Shown in pieces: positions 33,588 to 45,072 of a stretch of DNA of 64,000 nucleotides. The position numbers and the translations under genes are program-made. Under the pieces are notes generated by a model. That model was not told where the DNA came from and searched no databases. It worked only from the letters and a program-made list of their open reading frames with translations. Where the stretch lies: assembly GCF_900107455.1 (NCBI RefSeq), contig NZ_FNQB01000001.1, forward strand, positions 310,001 through 374,000. Direction: 5' to 3'. How positions within the stretch are numbered: position 1 is the stretch's first letter; each line of letters opens with the position of its first letter. This DNA comes from Asanoa ishikariensis (GTDB lineage: Bacteria > Actinomycetota > Actinomycetes > Mycobacteriales > Micromonosporaceae).

Positions 33588-34136
33588 ATGTCTTGGGGAG
33601 TGGACCCGACGGTCAAGCTGAGGGCGCTGGCGCATCCGCTGCGGCTGCGCATGCTGTCGCTGCTGACCGGCTCGGAGATGACCGCCGCGGAGGTGGCGCG
33701 GGAGCTGGACCTGACCCACGCCAACGCCAGCTACCACCTGCGTCACCTGATGGAAGCCGGCGTGATCGAGGTCGCCGGCGAGGAGCGGATCCGGGGCGGC
33801 GTGGCCAAGCGCTACCGGCACCGGCCCGATGCCGAGTTCGAGACGCCGAAACCCAAGGTCCCGGATAGCGGTGGACCGACCGCCGACCACCTGCTGGTGT
33901 ACGAGGCGCTGGCCAGCGAGCTGCGCCGCCGCTCCCGGTCGCTGATGCGCGGGCCCGGCAACCACCTCACCGATGCCGAGCTCTGGGTCGACCCCGCCGT
34001 CTGGGCGGAGGTCGGGCAGCAGGTCACCGACGCGAGCCGTGCCCTGCACCGGGCCGCCGTCGCACCCCGTACCCCCGGCGCCATCCGGGTCAACGCCACG
34101 ATCGCCCTGTTCAGAATGGAGCCGGACGCGAAATGA
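33588..34136 (+). CDS. ArsR-family regulator of the MFS exporter
   Basis: This 182-residue protein has an N-terminal winged-helix domain (LAHPLRLRMLSLLTG, recognition helix HANASYHLRHLMEAG) and a C-terminal helical domain of about 90 residues, longer than minimal ArsR proteins. No metal-binding cysteines are visible, so a drug-like ligand is more likely than a metal. The ATG lies directly after the palindromic operator with no ribosome site, so the transcript is probably leaderless. Its stop overlaps the MFS start as ATGA, indicating co-expression with and control of the exporter. Confidence 0.88.
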   Translation: MSWGVDPTVKLRALAHPLRLRMLSLLTGSEMTAAEVARELDLTHANASYHLRHLMEAGVIEVAGEERIRGGVAKRYRHRPDAEFETPKPKVPDSGGPTADHLLVYEALASELRRRSRSLMRGPGNHLTDAELWVDPAVWAEVGQQVTDASRALHRAAVAPRTPGAIRVNATIALFRMEPDAK

Positions 34137-35392
34137 GCACCATCACCCCTGCTCCGCCGAACGTCGACGACCAACCCCGCCCGGGAATGCTGGCGCCCCT
34201 GCGCCACAGCGCCTTCCGGTATCTGGTCGCCGGCCGCACCACCAACATGCTGGGCAACGCGGTGGCACCGATCGCGCTGGCTTTCGCCGTGCTCGACCTC
34301 ACCGGCTCGGCCCGAGACCTGGGTCTGGTGGTCGGTGTCCGCTCGCTGGCCAACGTCATCTTCGTGCTGTTCGGCGGTGTCATCGCCGACCGGCTGCCTC
34401 GACACCTGGTGATGGTCGGCGCGTCCGTCCTGGCCGGCGCGACCCAGGCCGTGGTCGCGTTCACGGTGCTGACGGGCACAGCGACGATCCCGTTGCTGCT
34501 GGGCCTCTCGGCGGTCAACGGCGTCGCCGCCGCGCTCGCCTTCCCGGCCATCTCGGCGATGATGCCGCAGACCGTGCCGTCGTCGATGCTCCAGCAGGCC
34601 AACGCGATCAACCGGCTGGCGTTCAACTCCGCGATGATCGCCGGCTCCTCGCTCGGCGGTGTGCTCGTCGCGACCGCAGGGCCGGGCTGGGGTCTGGCGG
34701 TCGACGCCGGCACCTTCTTCCTCGGCGGCCTGCTGTTCTCGTTGGTCCGCGTGACGAAGACGGCCGAGGCGACCGCCACCGAGCGGCCGGGCATCTTCGC
34801 CGAGATGCGGCTCGGCTGGACGGCCTTCGCCAGTCGCACCTGGCTCTGGGCGGTGGTGGCCGGCTTCTGCGTGATCAACGCGGCGTTGACCGGGTCGCTC
34901 AGCGTGCTCGGCCCGGTGGTCGCCGACTCGAGCTTCGGGCGGACCACCTGGGGTCTGATCCTGGCCGTGGAGACCGCCGGCATGATCGTCGGCGCACTGG
35001 TCGCGATGCGGGTCCGGACCAGCCGACTGCTGTTCTACGGCGTGCTCTGGTGCCTCGGCGACGTGCTGCTGGTGCTGGCGCTCGGGCTCACCTCGACGGT
35101 GCTAGTGCTCCTGCTGGCCGGGTTCGCGGTCGGCTTCGCGTTGGAGCAGTTCACCGTCGCCTGGGACACCACCATGCAGGAACACGTGCCGAGCGACCTG
35201 CTGGCCCGGGTCTACTCGTACGACATGCTCGGTTCGATCCTCGCGGTGCCGATCGGTCAGGTCCTCGCCGGGCCGCTCGCCGAGCACTTCGGGGTGCGGC
35301 ACACGCTGCTCGGCGCCGCCGCCCTGATCGGCCTGGCCACCCTGGCCATGCTGCTCAGCCGCGACGTCCGCCACCTGCGGCACGCGATCTAG
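34133..35392 (+). CDS. MFS efflux transporter
   Basis: This 419-residue major facilitator protein has 11-12 predicted helices. The loop between helices 2 and 3 carries GGVIADRLPRHLV, the family's G-x3-D-R-x-x-R signature. It is of the enterobactin-exporter/tetracycline-efflux-like type common next to ArsR regulators. It is translationally coupled to the ArsR gene. The substrate is unknown. Its stop overlaps the stop of the convergent SRPBCC gene. Confidence 0.9.
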   Translation: MSTITPAPPNVDDQPRPGMLAPLRHSAFRYLVAGRTTNMLGNAVAPIALAFAVLDLTGSARDLGLVVGVRSLANVIFVLFGGVIADRLPRHLVMVGASVLAGATQAVVAFTVLTGTATIPLLLGLSAVNGVAAALAFPAISAMMPQTVPSSMLQQANAINRLAFNSAMIAGSSLGGVLVATAGPGWGLAVDAGTFFLGGLLFSLVRVTKTAEATATERPGIFAEMRLGWTAFASRTWLWAVVAGFCVINAALTGSLSVLGPVVADSSFGRTTWGLILAVETAGMIVGALVAMRVRTSRLLFYGVLWCLGDVLLVLALGLTSTVLVLLLAGFAVGFALEQFTVAWDTTMQEHVPSDLLARVYSYDMLGSILAVPIGQVLAGPLAEHFGVRHTLLGAAALIGLATLAMLLSRDVRHLRHAI

Positions 35393-35997
35393 GAGAGGAC
35401 GGCCTTCCAACGGGCGGTCCAGGCGGCTTCGACCTCGGCGAACGCGGCGTCGTCGAGGCCGAAGGTGGAGATGGTGACCATGGCGTCGGCCGGCTCGGTG
35501 GAGTCGACCGGCGCCTGCGTCACGAGCGCCACGAGGTGGCCGTCGGGGTCGACGGTGATCCGCTGGAACCGACCGGTGTGCCAGGCCGACCCGGCGTCGA
35601 GAGCGGCCGCCAGGGTCGCCGGCGCCGCCCGGCCGTCCAGGTAGACGGTGCGCCGGCCCGCGAGGTCCCGTTCGAGCAGGAACCGGAGCTGCTCGAGGAA
35701 CTGGCGCCAGCCCTCCTCGATCATGTCCAGGTCGTCGGTCGGCGTGCCCGGTGTCTCGATCCGGACCACGGTCCGCGCGGGCCCGACACCGGTGAAGGTG
35801 ATCGTGTGGTCCTCGCCCAGGCCGATCTGGTCCGGCGCCACCGTCCGTACGTCGTCCAGGAAGATCATCTTGATCTCGTCGTCCAGGCTGGGGTAGTCCC
35901 AGCCGAACCATTGCCGGATCAGCGCGGGCTCGCTGAAGTGCCGGCGCACCGTAGCGGCCGGCGCGTCCACTGTGGTCTCCACCTGGAACGGCTCCAT
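35389..35997 (-). CDS. SRPBCC (START-like) protein
   Basis: This 202-residue helix-grip protein has the opening strand-helix VETTVDAPAATVRRHFSEPALIRQW, as in AHSA1-like proteins, with strands such as DHTITFTGVGPARTVVRIET after it. The C-terminal third (ITVDPDGHLVALVTQ) is an extra beta-rich part not present in the shorter family member near 19217. It stands alone between two convergent or divergent genes. Ligand and role are unknown. Confidence 0.78.
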   Translation of the reverse strand: MEPFQVETTVDAPAATVRRHFSEPALIRQWFGWDYPSLDDEIKMIFLDDVRTVAPDQIGLGEDHTITFTGVGPARTVVRIETPGTPTDDLDMIEEGWRQFLEQLRFLLERDLAGRRTVYLDGRAAPATLAAALDAGSAWHTGRFQRITVDPDGHLVALVTQAPVDSTEPADAMVTISTFGLDDAAFAEVEAAWTARWKAVLS

Positions 35998-36058
35998 GGC
36001 AAGCCACTGTACGGGTCGTGAGCCAGGTCACGTCCCCGCCCGGTGCGAGAATGGCCAG

Positions 36059-37483
36059 GTGACGCAGGTACCCAACGTTCTCGCCGCCCGATACGCCTCG
36101 CCCGAGCTCGTCGCCCTCTGGTCGCCGACCGAGAAGGTGAAGCTGGAGCGACGGCTGTGGATCGCGGTGCTGGAGGCGCAGCGCGACCTCGGCATCGACG
36201 TGCCGGATGGTGCGGTCGAGGCCTACCGTGCCGTGCTGGACGACGTCGACCTCGAGTCGATCGCCGCGCGCGAGCGGGTCACCCGGCACGACGTGAAGGC
36301 CCGGATCGAGGAGTTCGCCGCCCTGGCCGGGCACGAGCAGATCCACAAGGGGATGACCTCGCGGGATCTCACCGAGAACGTGGAGCAGCTACAGATCCGC
36401 TCCTCGCTGGAGCTGGTCCGCGACCGGGTGGTCGCGGCGCTGGCGCGGCTGGCCCGCCTGGCCGTCGAACACGAGAACCTGGTCATGGCCGGCCGCTCGC
36501 ACAACGTCGCCGCGCAGGCCACCACGCTGGGCAAGCGGTTCGCGTCGGCGGGCGAGGAGCTGCTGATCGCGTACCAGCGGCTCGACGACCTGATCACCCG
36601 CTACCCGCTGCGCGGCATCAAGGGCCCGGTCGGCACCGCCGCCGACCAGCTCGACCTCTTCGACGGCGATGCGAGCAAGGTCGCCGAGCTGGAGCGCCGG
36701 GTCGCCACCCACCTGGGCTTCTCCTCGGTGCTGAGCAGCGTCGGCCAGGTCTACCCGCGGTCGCTCGACCTCGACGTGGTCACCGCGCTGGCCCAGGTGG
36801 TCGCCGCGCCGAGCAGCCTGGCCACCACGATCCGCCTGATGGTCGGCCAGGAGCTAGCCACCGAGGGCTTCAAGCCGGGGCAGGTCGGCTCCAGCGCGAT
36901 GCCGCACAAGATGAACACCCGTTCCAGCGAGCGGGTCAACGGGCTCGCGGTGGTGGTGCGCGGCTACGTGTCGATGATCGGCGAGCTGGCCGGCGACCAG
37001 TGGAACGAGGGCGACGTGTCCGACTCGGTGGTCCGCCGGGTCGCGCTGCCCGACGCGTTCTTCGCCACTGACGGCCTCTTCCAGACCTTTCTTACTGTGC
37101 TCGACGAGTTCGGCGCCTATCCCGCGGTGGTGGCCCGCGAGCTCGACCGCTTCCTGCCGTTCCTGGCCACGACCAAGATCTTGGTCGCCGCGGTACGCCG
37201 GGGCGTGGGTCGCGAGACGGCGCACGAGGTGATCAAGGAGAACGCGGTCGGCGTGGCGCTGGAGATGCGCGAGAAGGGCACCGGCGACAACGACCTGTTC
37301 GACCGGCTGGCCGCCGACGGCCGGCTGGGCCTGAGCCGGGGCGAGATCGACGCGCTGGTCGCCGACCGGGCGGCCTTCGTCGGCGCCGCCGGCGCCCAGG
37401 TGGCGGCCGTGGCGGAGAAGATCGCCGAGGTGGTCCGCAAGCACCCGGTCGCCGCGGGCTACTCGCCTCGCCCGATTCTGTAA
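36059..37483 (+). CDS. purB: Adenylosuccinate lyase
   Basis: This 474-residue enzyme catalyses two fumarate-releasing steps of purine synthesis. The signature loop GSSAMPHKMN is intact, followed by TRSSER; the catalytic-His region is AGRSHNVAAQATT, and HKGMTSRDLTEN completes the third conserved region. The GTG start lies about 6 nt after a -10-like GAGAAT without a ribosome site, suggesting a leaderless message. It is separated from the main purine cluster by about 1.6 kb of unrelated genes. A strong hairpin follows the stop. Confidence 0.95.
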   Translation: MTQVPNVLAARYASPELVALWSPTEKVKLERRLWIAVLEAQRDLGIDVPDGAVEAYRAVLDDVDLESIAARERVTRHDVKARIEEFAALAGHEQIHKGMTSRDLTENVEQLQIRSSLELVRDRVVAALARLARLAVEHENLVMAGRSHNVAAQATTLGKRFASAGEELLIAYQRLDDLITRYPLRGIKGPVGTAADQLDLFDGDASKVAELERRVATHLGFSSVLSSVGQVYPRSLDLDVVTALAQVVAAPSSLATTIRLMVGQELATEGFKPGQVGSSAMPHKMNTRSSERVNGLAVVVRGYVSMIGELAGDQWNEGDVSDSVVRRVALPDAFFATDGLFQTFLTVLDEFGAYPAVVARELDRFLPFLATTKILVAAVRRGVGRETAHEVIKENAVGVALEMREKGTGDNDLFDRLAADGRLGLSRGEIDALVADRAAFVGAAGAQVAAVAEKIAEVVRKHPVAAGYSPRPIL

Positions 37484-37487
37484 AAGC

Positions 37488-37520
37488 GCCGTGGCGCCCA
37501 CCGGGGGAGGGCGCCACGGC
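37488..37520. terminator. Bidirectional terminator between purB and the protease gene
   Basis: A perfect 12-bp stem GCCGTGGCGCCC / GGGCGCCACGGC with a 9-nt loop lies directly after the purB stop. On the minus strand it is followed by GCTTTT, giving a normal intrinsic terminator for the convergent gene. Confidence 0.85.
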
Positions 37521-37537
37521 TTGTGGGAGAGCGTTGC

Positions 37538-38218
37538 TCAGACGCCGGCCGTGGAGGTGATCCACGCCCGGTTGTACGCGACGCTGCCGTAGTTCTGGAT
37601 GTTGACGCCGTCGGCCGTCGAGGCGACACCGACCTGCGCGCCGTTGTAGAACTGCGGACCGCCGGAGTCACCGCGCCACGCGTTGCCGTTGATCCGGGTG
37701 CTGCGGATCGCCCGGCCGCCGTAAGCGTCGGTCGCGTTGGTGCTGGTCACCCGTACGGACGCGGTCTTCAGCACCGGCGAGGCGTCGCAGCCGCTGTAGC
37801 AGGTCATGCCCCACCCGTAGATCGTGTTGGTCGAGTTGACCGGCGGGTAGGCGCTCGAAAGCGTCACGAAGCTGGTGCTGACCGCGCTGCTCAGCCGCAT
37901 CAGGGCGAGATCGCTGCGGGTGTAGGAGGCGCTGACGGTGCGGGTCACGCCGCCTGAGCCGCGGTTGACGCTGCCGACGCGGACCGACATCGAGCCACTG
38001 ATGCAGTGCCGGGCGGTGAGCACCCAGGTCGGAGCGATGATCGTGCCGGAGCAGGTGAACGAGCCACCGCTGAACACGGCAGCGGCCCACGGCGCCGACG
38101 CGACCGTGCCGCCGCCGATGATCATCGGCGAGGGTGGTTCGGCGGCGGCCACGCTGGGTGCGATCAACGCGCCGGTCAGACCAATGGTGAGCGCGGCCAG
38201 GGTGAGGCGTGTGCGCAT
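37538..38218 (-). CDS. Secreted trypsin-like serine protease (S1 family)
   Basis: This 226-residue protein starts with a signal peptide (cleavage near VAAAEP). A short propeptide ends before IIGG (MIIGGGTVAS), the chymotrypsin-fold activation site. The catalytic triad is His in LTARHC, Asp in SDLALMRL and Ser in GDSGGP. Cysteines pair as in bacterial trypsins (SCSGT-like TCSGT with ARHC; CYSGC). The ATG has AGGAG 7 nt upstream; longer frames have no support. It is probably an extracellular digestive enzyme. Confidence 0.92.
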   Translation of the reverse strand: MRTRLTLAALTIGLTGALIAPSVAAAEPPSPMIIGGGTVASAPWAAAVFSGGSFTCSGTIIAPTWVLTARHCISGSMSVRVGSVNRGSGGVTRTVSASYTRSDLALMRLSSAVSTSFVTLSSAYPPVNSTNTIYGWGMTCYSGCDASPVLKTASVRVTSTNATDAYGGRAIRSTRINGNAWRGDSGGPQFYNGAQVGVASTADGVNIQNYGSVAYNRAWITSTAGV

Positions 38219-38347
38219 CTGGGCTCCTAATCCGAGGGGGGTGGATCGGACTACCGAGACGCTAGTGACACATAGACACATTTACAATCATCAAATCCAG
38301 GTCATACGACGCGGTGATGGCGTACGCGCCGATTAGCGTTGGTCGCG

Positions 38348-38965
38348 ATGGAGTTCTTCGTCGCCGCGGTCATGGCGTTCGCGCTGATCCTGCCGGTGGA
38401 GCTACCGGACAAGACGTTCGTCGCGACCCTGGTGCTCAGCACCCGGTATCCGCCGCTCCCGGTGTGGCTGGGTGTGATCGTCGCGTTCGGTGTGCAGTGC
38501 GCGGTGGCGGTCGCCGTGGGGAGCCTGATCTCCCGCTTGCCGGAACGTCCGGTCGCCCTGGTCGCCGCGGCACTGTTCCTGGCCGGCGCGATCGTGCTGT
38601 TCCACGGGGCGCGCAAGGCCGGCAGGCAGCGACCGGAGGAGAGCGACCAGTCGGCGGAGTACGCCGAGCAGATCAAGACCCAACGCACCGGACTGCGCGC
38701 GGCGGCCGCGAGCTTCGTCGTCCTGTTCGCCGCCGAATGGGGTGACCTGTCGCAGTTGCTCACCGCCGGCCTGGTGGCGAGTGGCCGAAATCCCATCGCG
38801 GTCTTCATCGGCTCGTGGCTCGCGTTGATCGTGGTCTCCGGAGCGGCCGTCCTGCTCGGGCGCTGGCTGCAGAAGAGGGTGAAGTTGTCGGTGATCCGCT
38901 ATGTGGCCGCCGGTATCTGCCTCGTGCTCGCGGTGTTGACCACAGTTGAGGCGCTGACCACGTGA
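38348..38965 (+). CDS. UPF0016/GDT1-family membrane transporter
   Basis: This 205-residue protein has six predicted helices and two copies of the family's acidic motif: ELPDKTF in the first helix and EWGDLSQ in the fourth. UPF0016 proteins transport Mn2+ or Ca2+ out of the cytosol. The central loop is charged (RQRPEESDQSAEYAEQ). The start lacks a clear ribosome site, suggesting a leaderless or weakly translated message. A CACGTGAGT/ACTCACGTG hairpin lies over its stop codon. Confidence 0.88.
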   Translation: MEFFVAAVMAFALILPVELPDKTFVATLVLSTRYPPLPVWLGVIVAFGVQCAVAVAVGSLISRLPERPVALVAAALFLAGAIVLFHGARKAGRQRPEESDQSAEYAEQIKTQRTGLRAAAASFVVLFAAEWGDLSQLLTAGLVASGRNPIAVFIGSWLALIVVSGAAVLLGRWLQKRVKLSVIRYVAAGICLVLAVLTTVEALTT

Positions 38966-38982
38966 GTGCTCGTACTCACGTG
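38959..38982 (+). terminator. Hairpin at the end of the UPF0016 gene
   Basis: A perfect 9-bp stem CACGTGAGT / ACTCACGTG with a 6-nt loop includes the TGA stop codon. There is no T run. It may end this transcript before the purSQL promoter, or serve as a regulatory dyad, since CACGTGTA recurs at 39064. Confidence 0.45.
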
Positions 38983-39061
38983 TAATGCCTGTCCACGATG
39001 CCTGTCCGAGGGCTGGGCGGGTGCCGGTCAGCGTCTATCTACCGGGTACTCTTGGCGCGCT

Positions 39062-39071
39062 TACACGTGTA
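39062..39071 (+). promoter_or_regulatory. Palindrome TACACGTGTA upstream of purS
   Basis: A perfect 10-bp palindrome lies 20 nt before the purS start. A second CACGTGTA occurs at 38977, and ATGCCTGTCC is directly repeated between them (38985 and 38998). These could be a purine-responsive operator; no experimentally known site is being matched. Confidence 0.35.
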
Positions 39072-39090
39072 CAAAAGTCAGGAGTGCCAA

Positions 39091-39378
39091 GTGGCTCGCG
39101 TCGTCGTCGACGTCATGCTCAAGCCGGAGATCCTCGATCCTCAGGGCCAAGCGGTCGCGAACGCGCTGCCACGGCTCGGCATCAGTGACGTCAGCTCTGT
39201 GCGCATCGGCCGGCGCATCGAGATCGAGTTCGCTGGCGCTGCCGACCCGGAGCGGGTCCGCGAGATCGCCGACAAGTTGCTCGCCAACCCGGTGATCGAA
39301 GACTTCACCATCCAAGAGGTCGCCGAGCCGGCGACCGAGGCCGAGGCCGAGGCCGTCCCAGCGGGTGACCCGGCATGA
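39091..39378 (+). CDS. purS: Phosphoribosylformylglycinamidine synthase subunit PurS
   Basis: This 95-residue protein is the small subunit of the PurSQL complex that converts FGAR to FGAM. The fold signature [23 protein letters not shown] at the N-terminus and the helix [19 protein letters not shown] are typical. A short acidic Ala/Glu tail is added at the end. The GTG start has CAGGAG 6 nt upstream. The stop overlaps the purQ start as ATGA, so subunit levels are coupled. Confidence 0.95.
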   Translation: MARVVVDVMLKPEILDPQGQAVANALPRLGISDVSSVRIGRRIEIEFAGAADPERVREIADKLLANPVIEDFTIQEVAEPATEAEAEAVPAGDPA

Positions 39379-40054
39379 GTGCCCGCGTCGGGGTGGTGAC
39401 GTTCCCGGGCTCGCTCGACGACGGTGACGCCGCCCGCGCGGTCCGCGTCGCCGGCGGCGAGGCCGTCCGGCTCTGGCACGGCGACAGTTCCCTGCACGGT
39501 GTCGACGCGGTGGTGCTGCCCGGCGGGTTCTCCTATGGCGACTACCTGCGCACGGGCGCGATCGCCCGGTTCGCGCCGGTGATGGAGTCGATCATCGACG
39601 GTGCCCGTGGCGGGCTTCCGGTGCTCGGCATCTGCAACGGTTTCCAGATCCTCTGTGAGGCGCACCTGTTGCCCGGCGCCCTCACCCGCAACAGCCACCT
39701 GCACTTCCGCAACCGCGACCAGTGGCTGCGGGTCTCCGCGACGAACACCGCGTGGACCAACTCGTTCGAGTCCGACCAGGACGTGCTGATCCCGCTCAAG
39801 AGCGGTGAGGGGCGTTACGTCGCCGACCAGGCGACGCTCGACGAGCTCGCCGCCAACGGCCGGATCGTGGCGACGTACCAGCGTGGCAACCCGAACGGCT
39901 CCGAGCGCGACATCGCCGGGGTCACCAACGAGGCCGGCAACGTCGTCGGGCTCATGCCCCACCCCGAGCACGCGATCGAGGCACTGACCGGTCCGTCGCT
40001 CGACGGGCTGGGCTTCTTCACCTCGATTCTCAAGCACCTGGCGGGGGCCTCGGC

Positions 40055-40058
<4 letters not shown>
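39375..40058 (+). CDS. purQ: Phosphoribosylformylglycinamidine synthase glutaminase subunit PurQ
   Basis: This 227-residue class I glutamine amidotransferase supplies ammonia to PurL. The nucleophilic Cys is in [10 protein letters not shown] and the His/Glu pair in MPHPEHAIE. It overlaps purS and purL by ATGA junctions on both sides, the compact purSQL arrangement of actinobacteria and bacilli. Confidence 0.97.
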
Positions 40059-42433
<2,375 letters not shown>

Positions 42434-42438
42434 TCACA

Positions 42439-42482
42439 GATACGAAGAAGGGGGCCGCGGAAGCGGCCCCCTTCTTCGTATC
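42439..42482. terminator. Strong bidirectional terminator after purL
   Basis: A perfect 20-bp stem (arms GATACGAAGAAGGGGGCCGC and GCGGCCCCCTTCTTCGTATC) with a GGAA tetraloop starts 6 nt after the purL stop and ends 8 nt before the convergent gene's stop. Confidence 0.92.
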
Positions 42483-42489
42483 TTGTCGC

Positions 42490-44460
42490 TCAGTCGTCTA
42501 GCCAGCCCAGTTGACGCCGGTCTCGGCCACCTTCGGCACCCCGGCCGCCTTCGGCTCCGTGGCGAGCTCCGCGGCCTTCGTTGCCGTCGTAGTACTCGCC
42601 CTGCTCGCCGTAGCCGCCGTTGGGGGCGCCGTAGTTGCCGCCGCCGCGCTGCTCGGGCACCCGGTCGTAGCCCGGGGGAGGACCTGCTTCGTAGCCACCA
42701 CGGTCGTAGCCGTCGTTGCCGCCGGCCGGGTAGCCCCGGGTCTCGTCGTAACCGCCCGCCGGGGCACCGCCGTAGCCGGCGCCCTGACCCTGGTCGTAGC
42801 CGCCGCGCTGCGCGCCGCCGTAACCGTTGCCGCCCTGGTCGTAGCCGTTGGGCTCGGCAGCGTAGCCGCCGCGCTCATCGCCGTAACCGTTCGCGGCACC
42901 GCCGTAGCCACCGCCGGCCGGCTGCTGGCCGTAGCCACCGCCGCCCTGCTGGCCGTAGTCATCGGCAGCCGGAGTGGGCTGGTAGCGACCGGTCGGCTCG
43001 TCGAAGCGCTCGCCGTAGCCAGCACCACCGGCCTGCGGGTAGCCGCCGCCGGGTGCCGTGCCGTAGCCGCCGCCCGAGGACGGTGCGCCGCCGTAGGCCC
43101 CGCTGCCCGAGCCGGGCGCTTCGGGGTAACCGCCGGCGCCGTAGCCGCCGCCCGAACCCGGCGCGTTGCCGAACTGGGTGGGCTGTGCGGCGCCGTACAT
43201 CTGCGTGGCCTGGTCGTAGCCGCCGGCCTGCGTCGCCGGGCCGCCGTAGCCGTTGCCGGCACCGCCGCCCCAGCCGGGCTGCTGCTGACCGGCGCCGTAG
43301 GTCGGCGCCTGCGGCGGCATGGGCGCGCCGTAGGGATCGGGGAACTCGTCGGCCGGTGCGCGACTGTGCAGCATGGTCGGCGCGTCGGCGAGGGCTCCGC
43401 CGCCTGGACCGGCGATCCGGGTCGCGTCGTTGCCCGCGCCCCGGTAACCGCCCGCGGCCGCCGGCACTGCCGGGCGTACGCCGGTGGTCGAGGTCTGGTC
43501 GTCCGGGTCGTCGCTCTCCTTGCGGCGCAGCATCACCCAGACGATGCCGCCGACGCCGAACGCCACCAGCAGACCGCCACCGAGCACGACCAGCCAGTTG
43601 CCGAAACCGCCACCCTCTTCAGAGTTGCTGGCCGGGTCGGCGGCGACGGCACTCTCGCTCGCCTCGTCGTCCAGCGGGGCCTCGTCGTCGAGCGGAGCCT
43701 CGGTCGGGATCGAGCTCGGGTCGGCAGTGGCCTCGACCTTGAGCTGCAGCGTGATCGCGACGCCCGAAGCGGTGCCACCGGCGTTCACGTTGATGACCTT
43801 GGTGTTCCGCTTGTCGTCCTTGGAAGCACCGATGGTGATCCGGCCGGGGGCGATCGGATCCTGCTCGCTGCCCTGGAACCGGAAGTTGCCCTTGTCGTCG
43901 GCGAAGTCCTCGTGCAGCTTGCCGGCACCATCGCTCAGCGCGACGTAGGCGTTGTTGATCGCCTTGCCGTCCGCCTGGTTGGTGACCTTGCCGGTGATCA
44001 GCTTGACCGTCTCAACCGCGGGCGGCTGCTCTGGCTGGTTGCCACGAACCGACATCGGACGAGAGCCGTTGGCGGTCGCGCCGTCGATCGTGACGGTCGC
44101 GTTGACCTGGCCGGACTTGGTCTGGCCGTCGGGCACGTTGCCCGCACGCACGCGCGCTTCGAACTGACCGAAAGCGCCTGGCGCGATGTCCTCTACGTCA
44201 CCGTCGCAGGCTTCGCAATTCAGTTCGGCGAAGCTGCTCGACACCTGGACGGAAGCCGTGACCGTGTCAGCGCTCGCGTTCCGGAACCGGACGCGTACGG
44301 TCGCGGTCTGCCCGGGCGATAGCGTTGCGTTATTAACGCTGACCGTCACGTTCTCAGGTGCGGCCTGCGCGGGGTTGGGAAATACTGTGACCAGTGCGCC
44401 AGATATCAGCGCCACGACCACACCGGCCCGTATACGCCAGGCTCGTCGTGGTGTTGTCAC
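42490..44460 (-). CDS. Membrane-anchored surface protein with Gly/Tyr-rich cytosolic tail
   Basis: This protein of about 656 residues has a signal peptide (cleavage near AQAAPE), an Ig-like/DUF11-type extracellular domain (VNNATLSPGQTATVRVRFRN), and a carboxypeptidase-regulatory-like beta sandwich (TGKVTNQADGKAINNAYVAL). A Thr/Glu/Ser-rich stalk with a duplicated EAPLDDEAPLDDEA and a single membrane helix near residue 300 follow. The final 330 or so residues are low complexity, full of GGYG, YGQQ and GGGY units, on the presumed cytosolic side. The second in-frame GTG is used because GGAAGG lies 8 nt before it; another GTG two codons earlier is possible. Function is not recognised. It converges with purL. 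Confidence 0.7.
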   Translation of the reverse strand: MTTPRRAWRIRAGVVVALISGALVTVFPNPAQAAPENVTVSVNNATLSPGQTATVRVRFRNASADTVTASVQVSSSFAELNCEACDGDVEDIAPGAFGQFEARVRAGNVPDGQTKSGQVNATVTIDGATANGSRPMSVRGNQPEQPPAVETVKLITGKVTNQADGKAINNAYVALSDGAGKLHEDFADDKGNFRFQGSEQDPIAPGRITIGASKDDKRNTKVINVNAGGTASGVAITLQLKVEATADPSSIPTEAPLDDEAPLDDEASESAVAADPASNSEEGGGFGNWLVVLGGGLLVAFGVGGIVWVMLRRKESDDPDDQTSTTGVRPAVPAAAGGYRGAGNDATRIAGPGGGALADAPTMLHSRAPADEFPDPYGAPMPPQAPTYGAGQQQPGWGGGAGNGYGGPATQAGGYDQATQMYGAAQPTQFGNAPGSGGGYGAGGYPEAPGSGSGAYGGAPSSGGGYGTAPGGGYPQAGGAGYGERFDEPTGRYQPTPAADDYGQQGGGGYGQQPAGGGYGGAANGYGDERGGYAAEPNGYDQGGNGYGGAQRGGYDQGQGAGYGGAPAGGYDETRGYPAGGNDGYDRGGYEAGPPPGYDRVPEQRGGGNYGAPNGGYGEQGEYYDGNEGRGARHGAEGGRGAEGGRDRRQLGWLDD

Positions 44461-44584
44461 GTCCACCGCCTTCCGGTCTCACCCCCGAACGAGTACACCG
44501 TCGGTCACTATGCCCTGTCCGACGGGATCAGCGCGACCCAGGGGCCGAAGGAACTAGAACGTGAAGAGGTCGTATCGTCCCGTC

Positions 44585-44971
44585 ATGTCCCCTGCGCACA
44601 TTAAGTCACCCGCGGTGGTGGCCGTCCTTGCTGCCCTCGACGCCGGGGGGAGCCCCGAGGTGGTCACTCTCCGTGATGCCGTGCGTGCGCTACTGACAGA
44701 CCTCGCCAAGCGGGCTCCCGGCCGCTCGGTCGAGGTGCGGGTCCCACCATACGGCGCGGTGCAATGCGTTCCTGGACCGCGACATACCCGTGGAACCCCT
44801 TCCAATGTGGTCGAAATGGACGGGGTGACCTGGGTGTTGGTCGCCACAGGCCGGCTCGCTTGGGCGGAGGCGCTTGCCGCCGGAAAGATCAAGGCCAGCG
44901 GAGGCCGGGCCGATCTCTCCGCATACCTACCCGACCCGCCGGATTTTGGGTCGCCCGAACGGGTCGGGTGA
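44585..44971 (+). CDS. Sterol-carrier-family small protein
   Basis: This 128-residue cytosolic protein resembles the actinobacterial 'sterol carrier family protein' found next to purF: VRVPPYGAVQCVPGPRHTRG with VVEMDGVTWVLVATGRLAWA, and the closing GRADLSAYLP. No signal peptide or membrane helix is present. It is upstream of purF on the same strand with a gap of about 100 nt that may hold the purF promoter. The role is unknown; the name rests on weak similarity to SCP-like folds. Confidence 0.7.
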   Translation: MSPAHIKSPAVVAVLAALDAGGSPEVVTLRDAVRALLTDLAKRAPGRSVEVRVPPYGAVQCVPGPRHTRGTPSNVVEMDGVTWVLVATGRLAWAEALAAGKIKASGGRADLSAYLPDPPDFGSPERVG

Positions 44972-45072
44972 CCGTTCGCACGGCCAAGGTGGCCGACTGT
45001 GACCGGCGCGAACTCGCGTACACTGGCCCGAGCAAGACGTGCCAGGAATTTGTCAGCAGCGAGGAGCGCCAG

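Noticed and set aside
42439-42482. Inverted repeat as an insertion-sequence end
   Set aside because: It has a tetraloop, sits between convergent stops and has no transposase or target duplication; it is a terminator.
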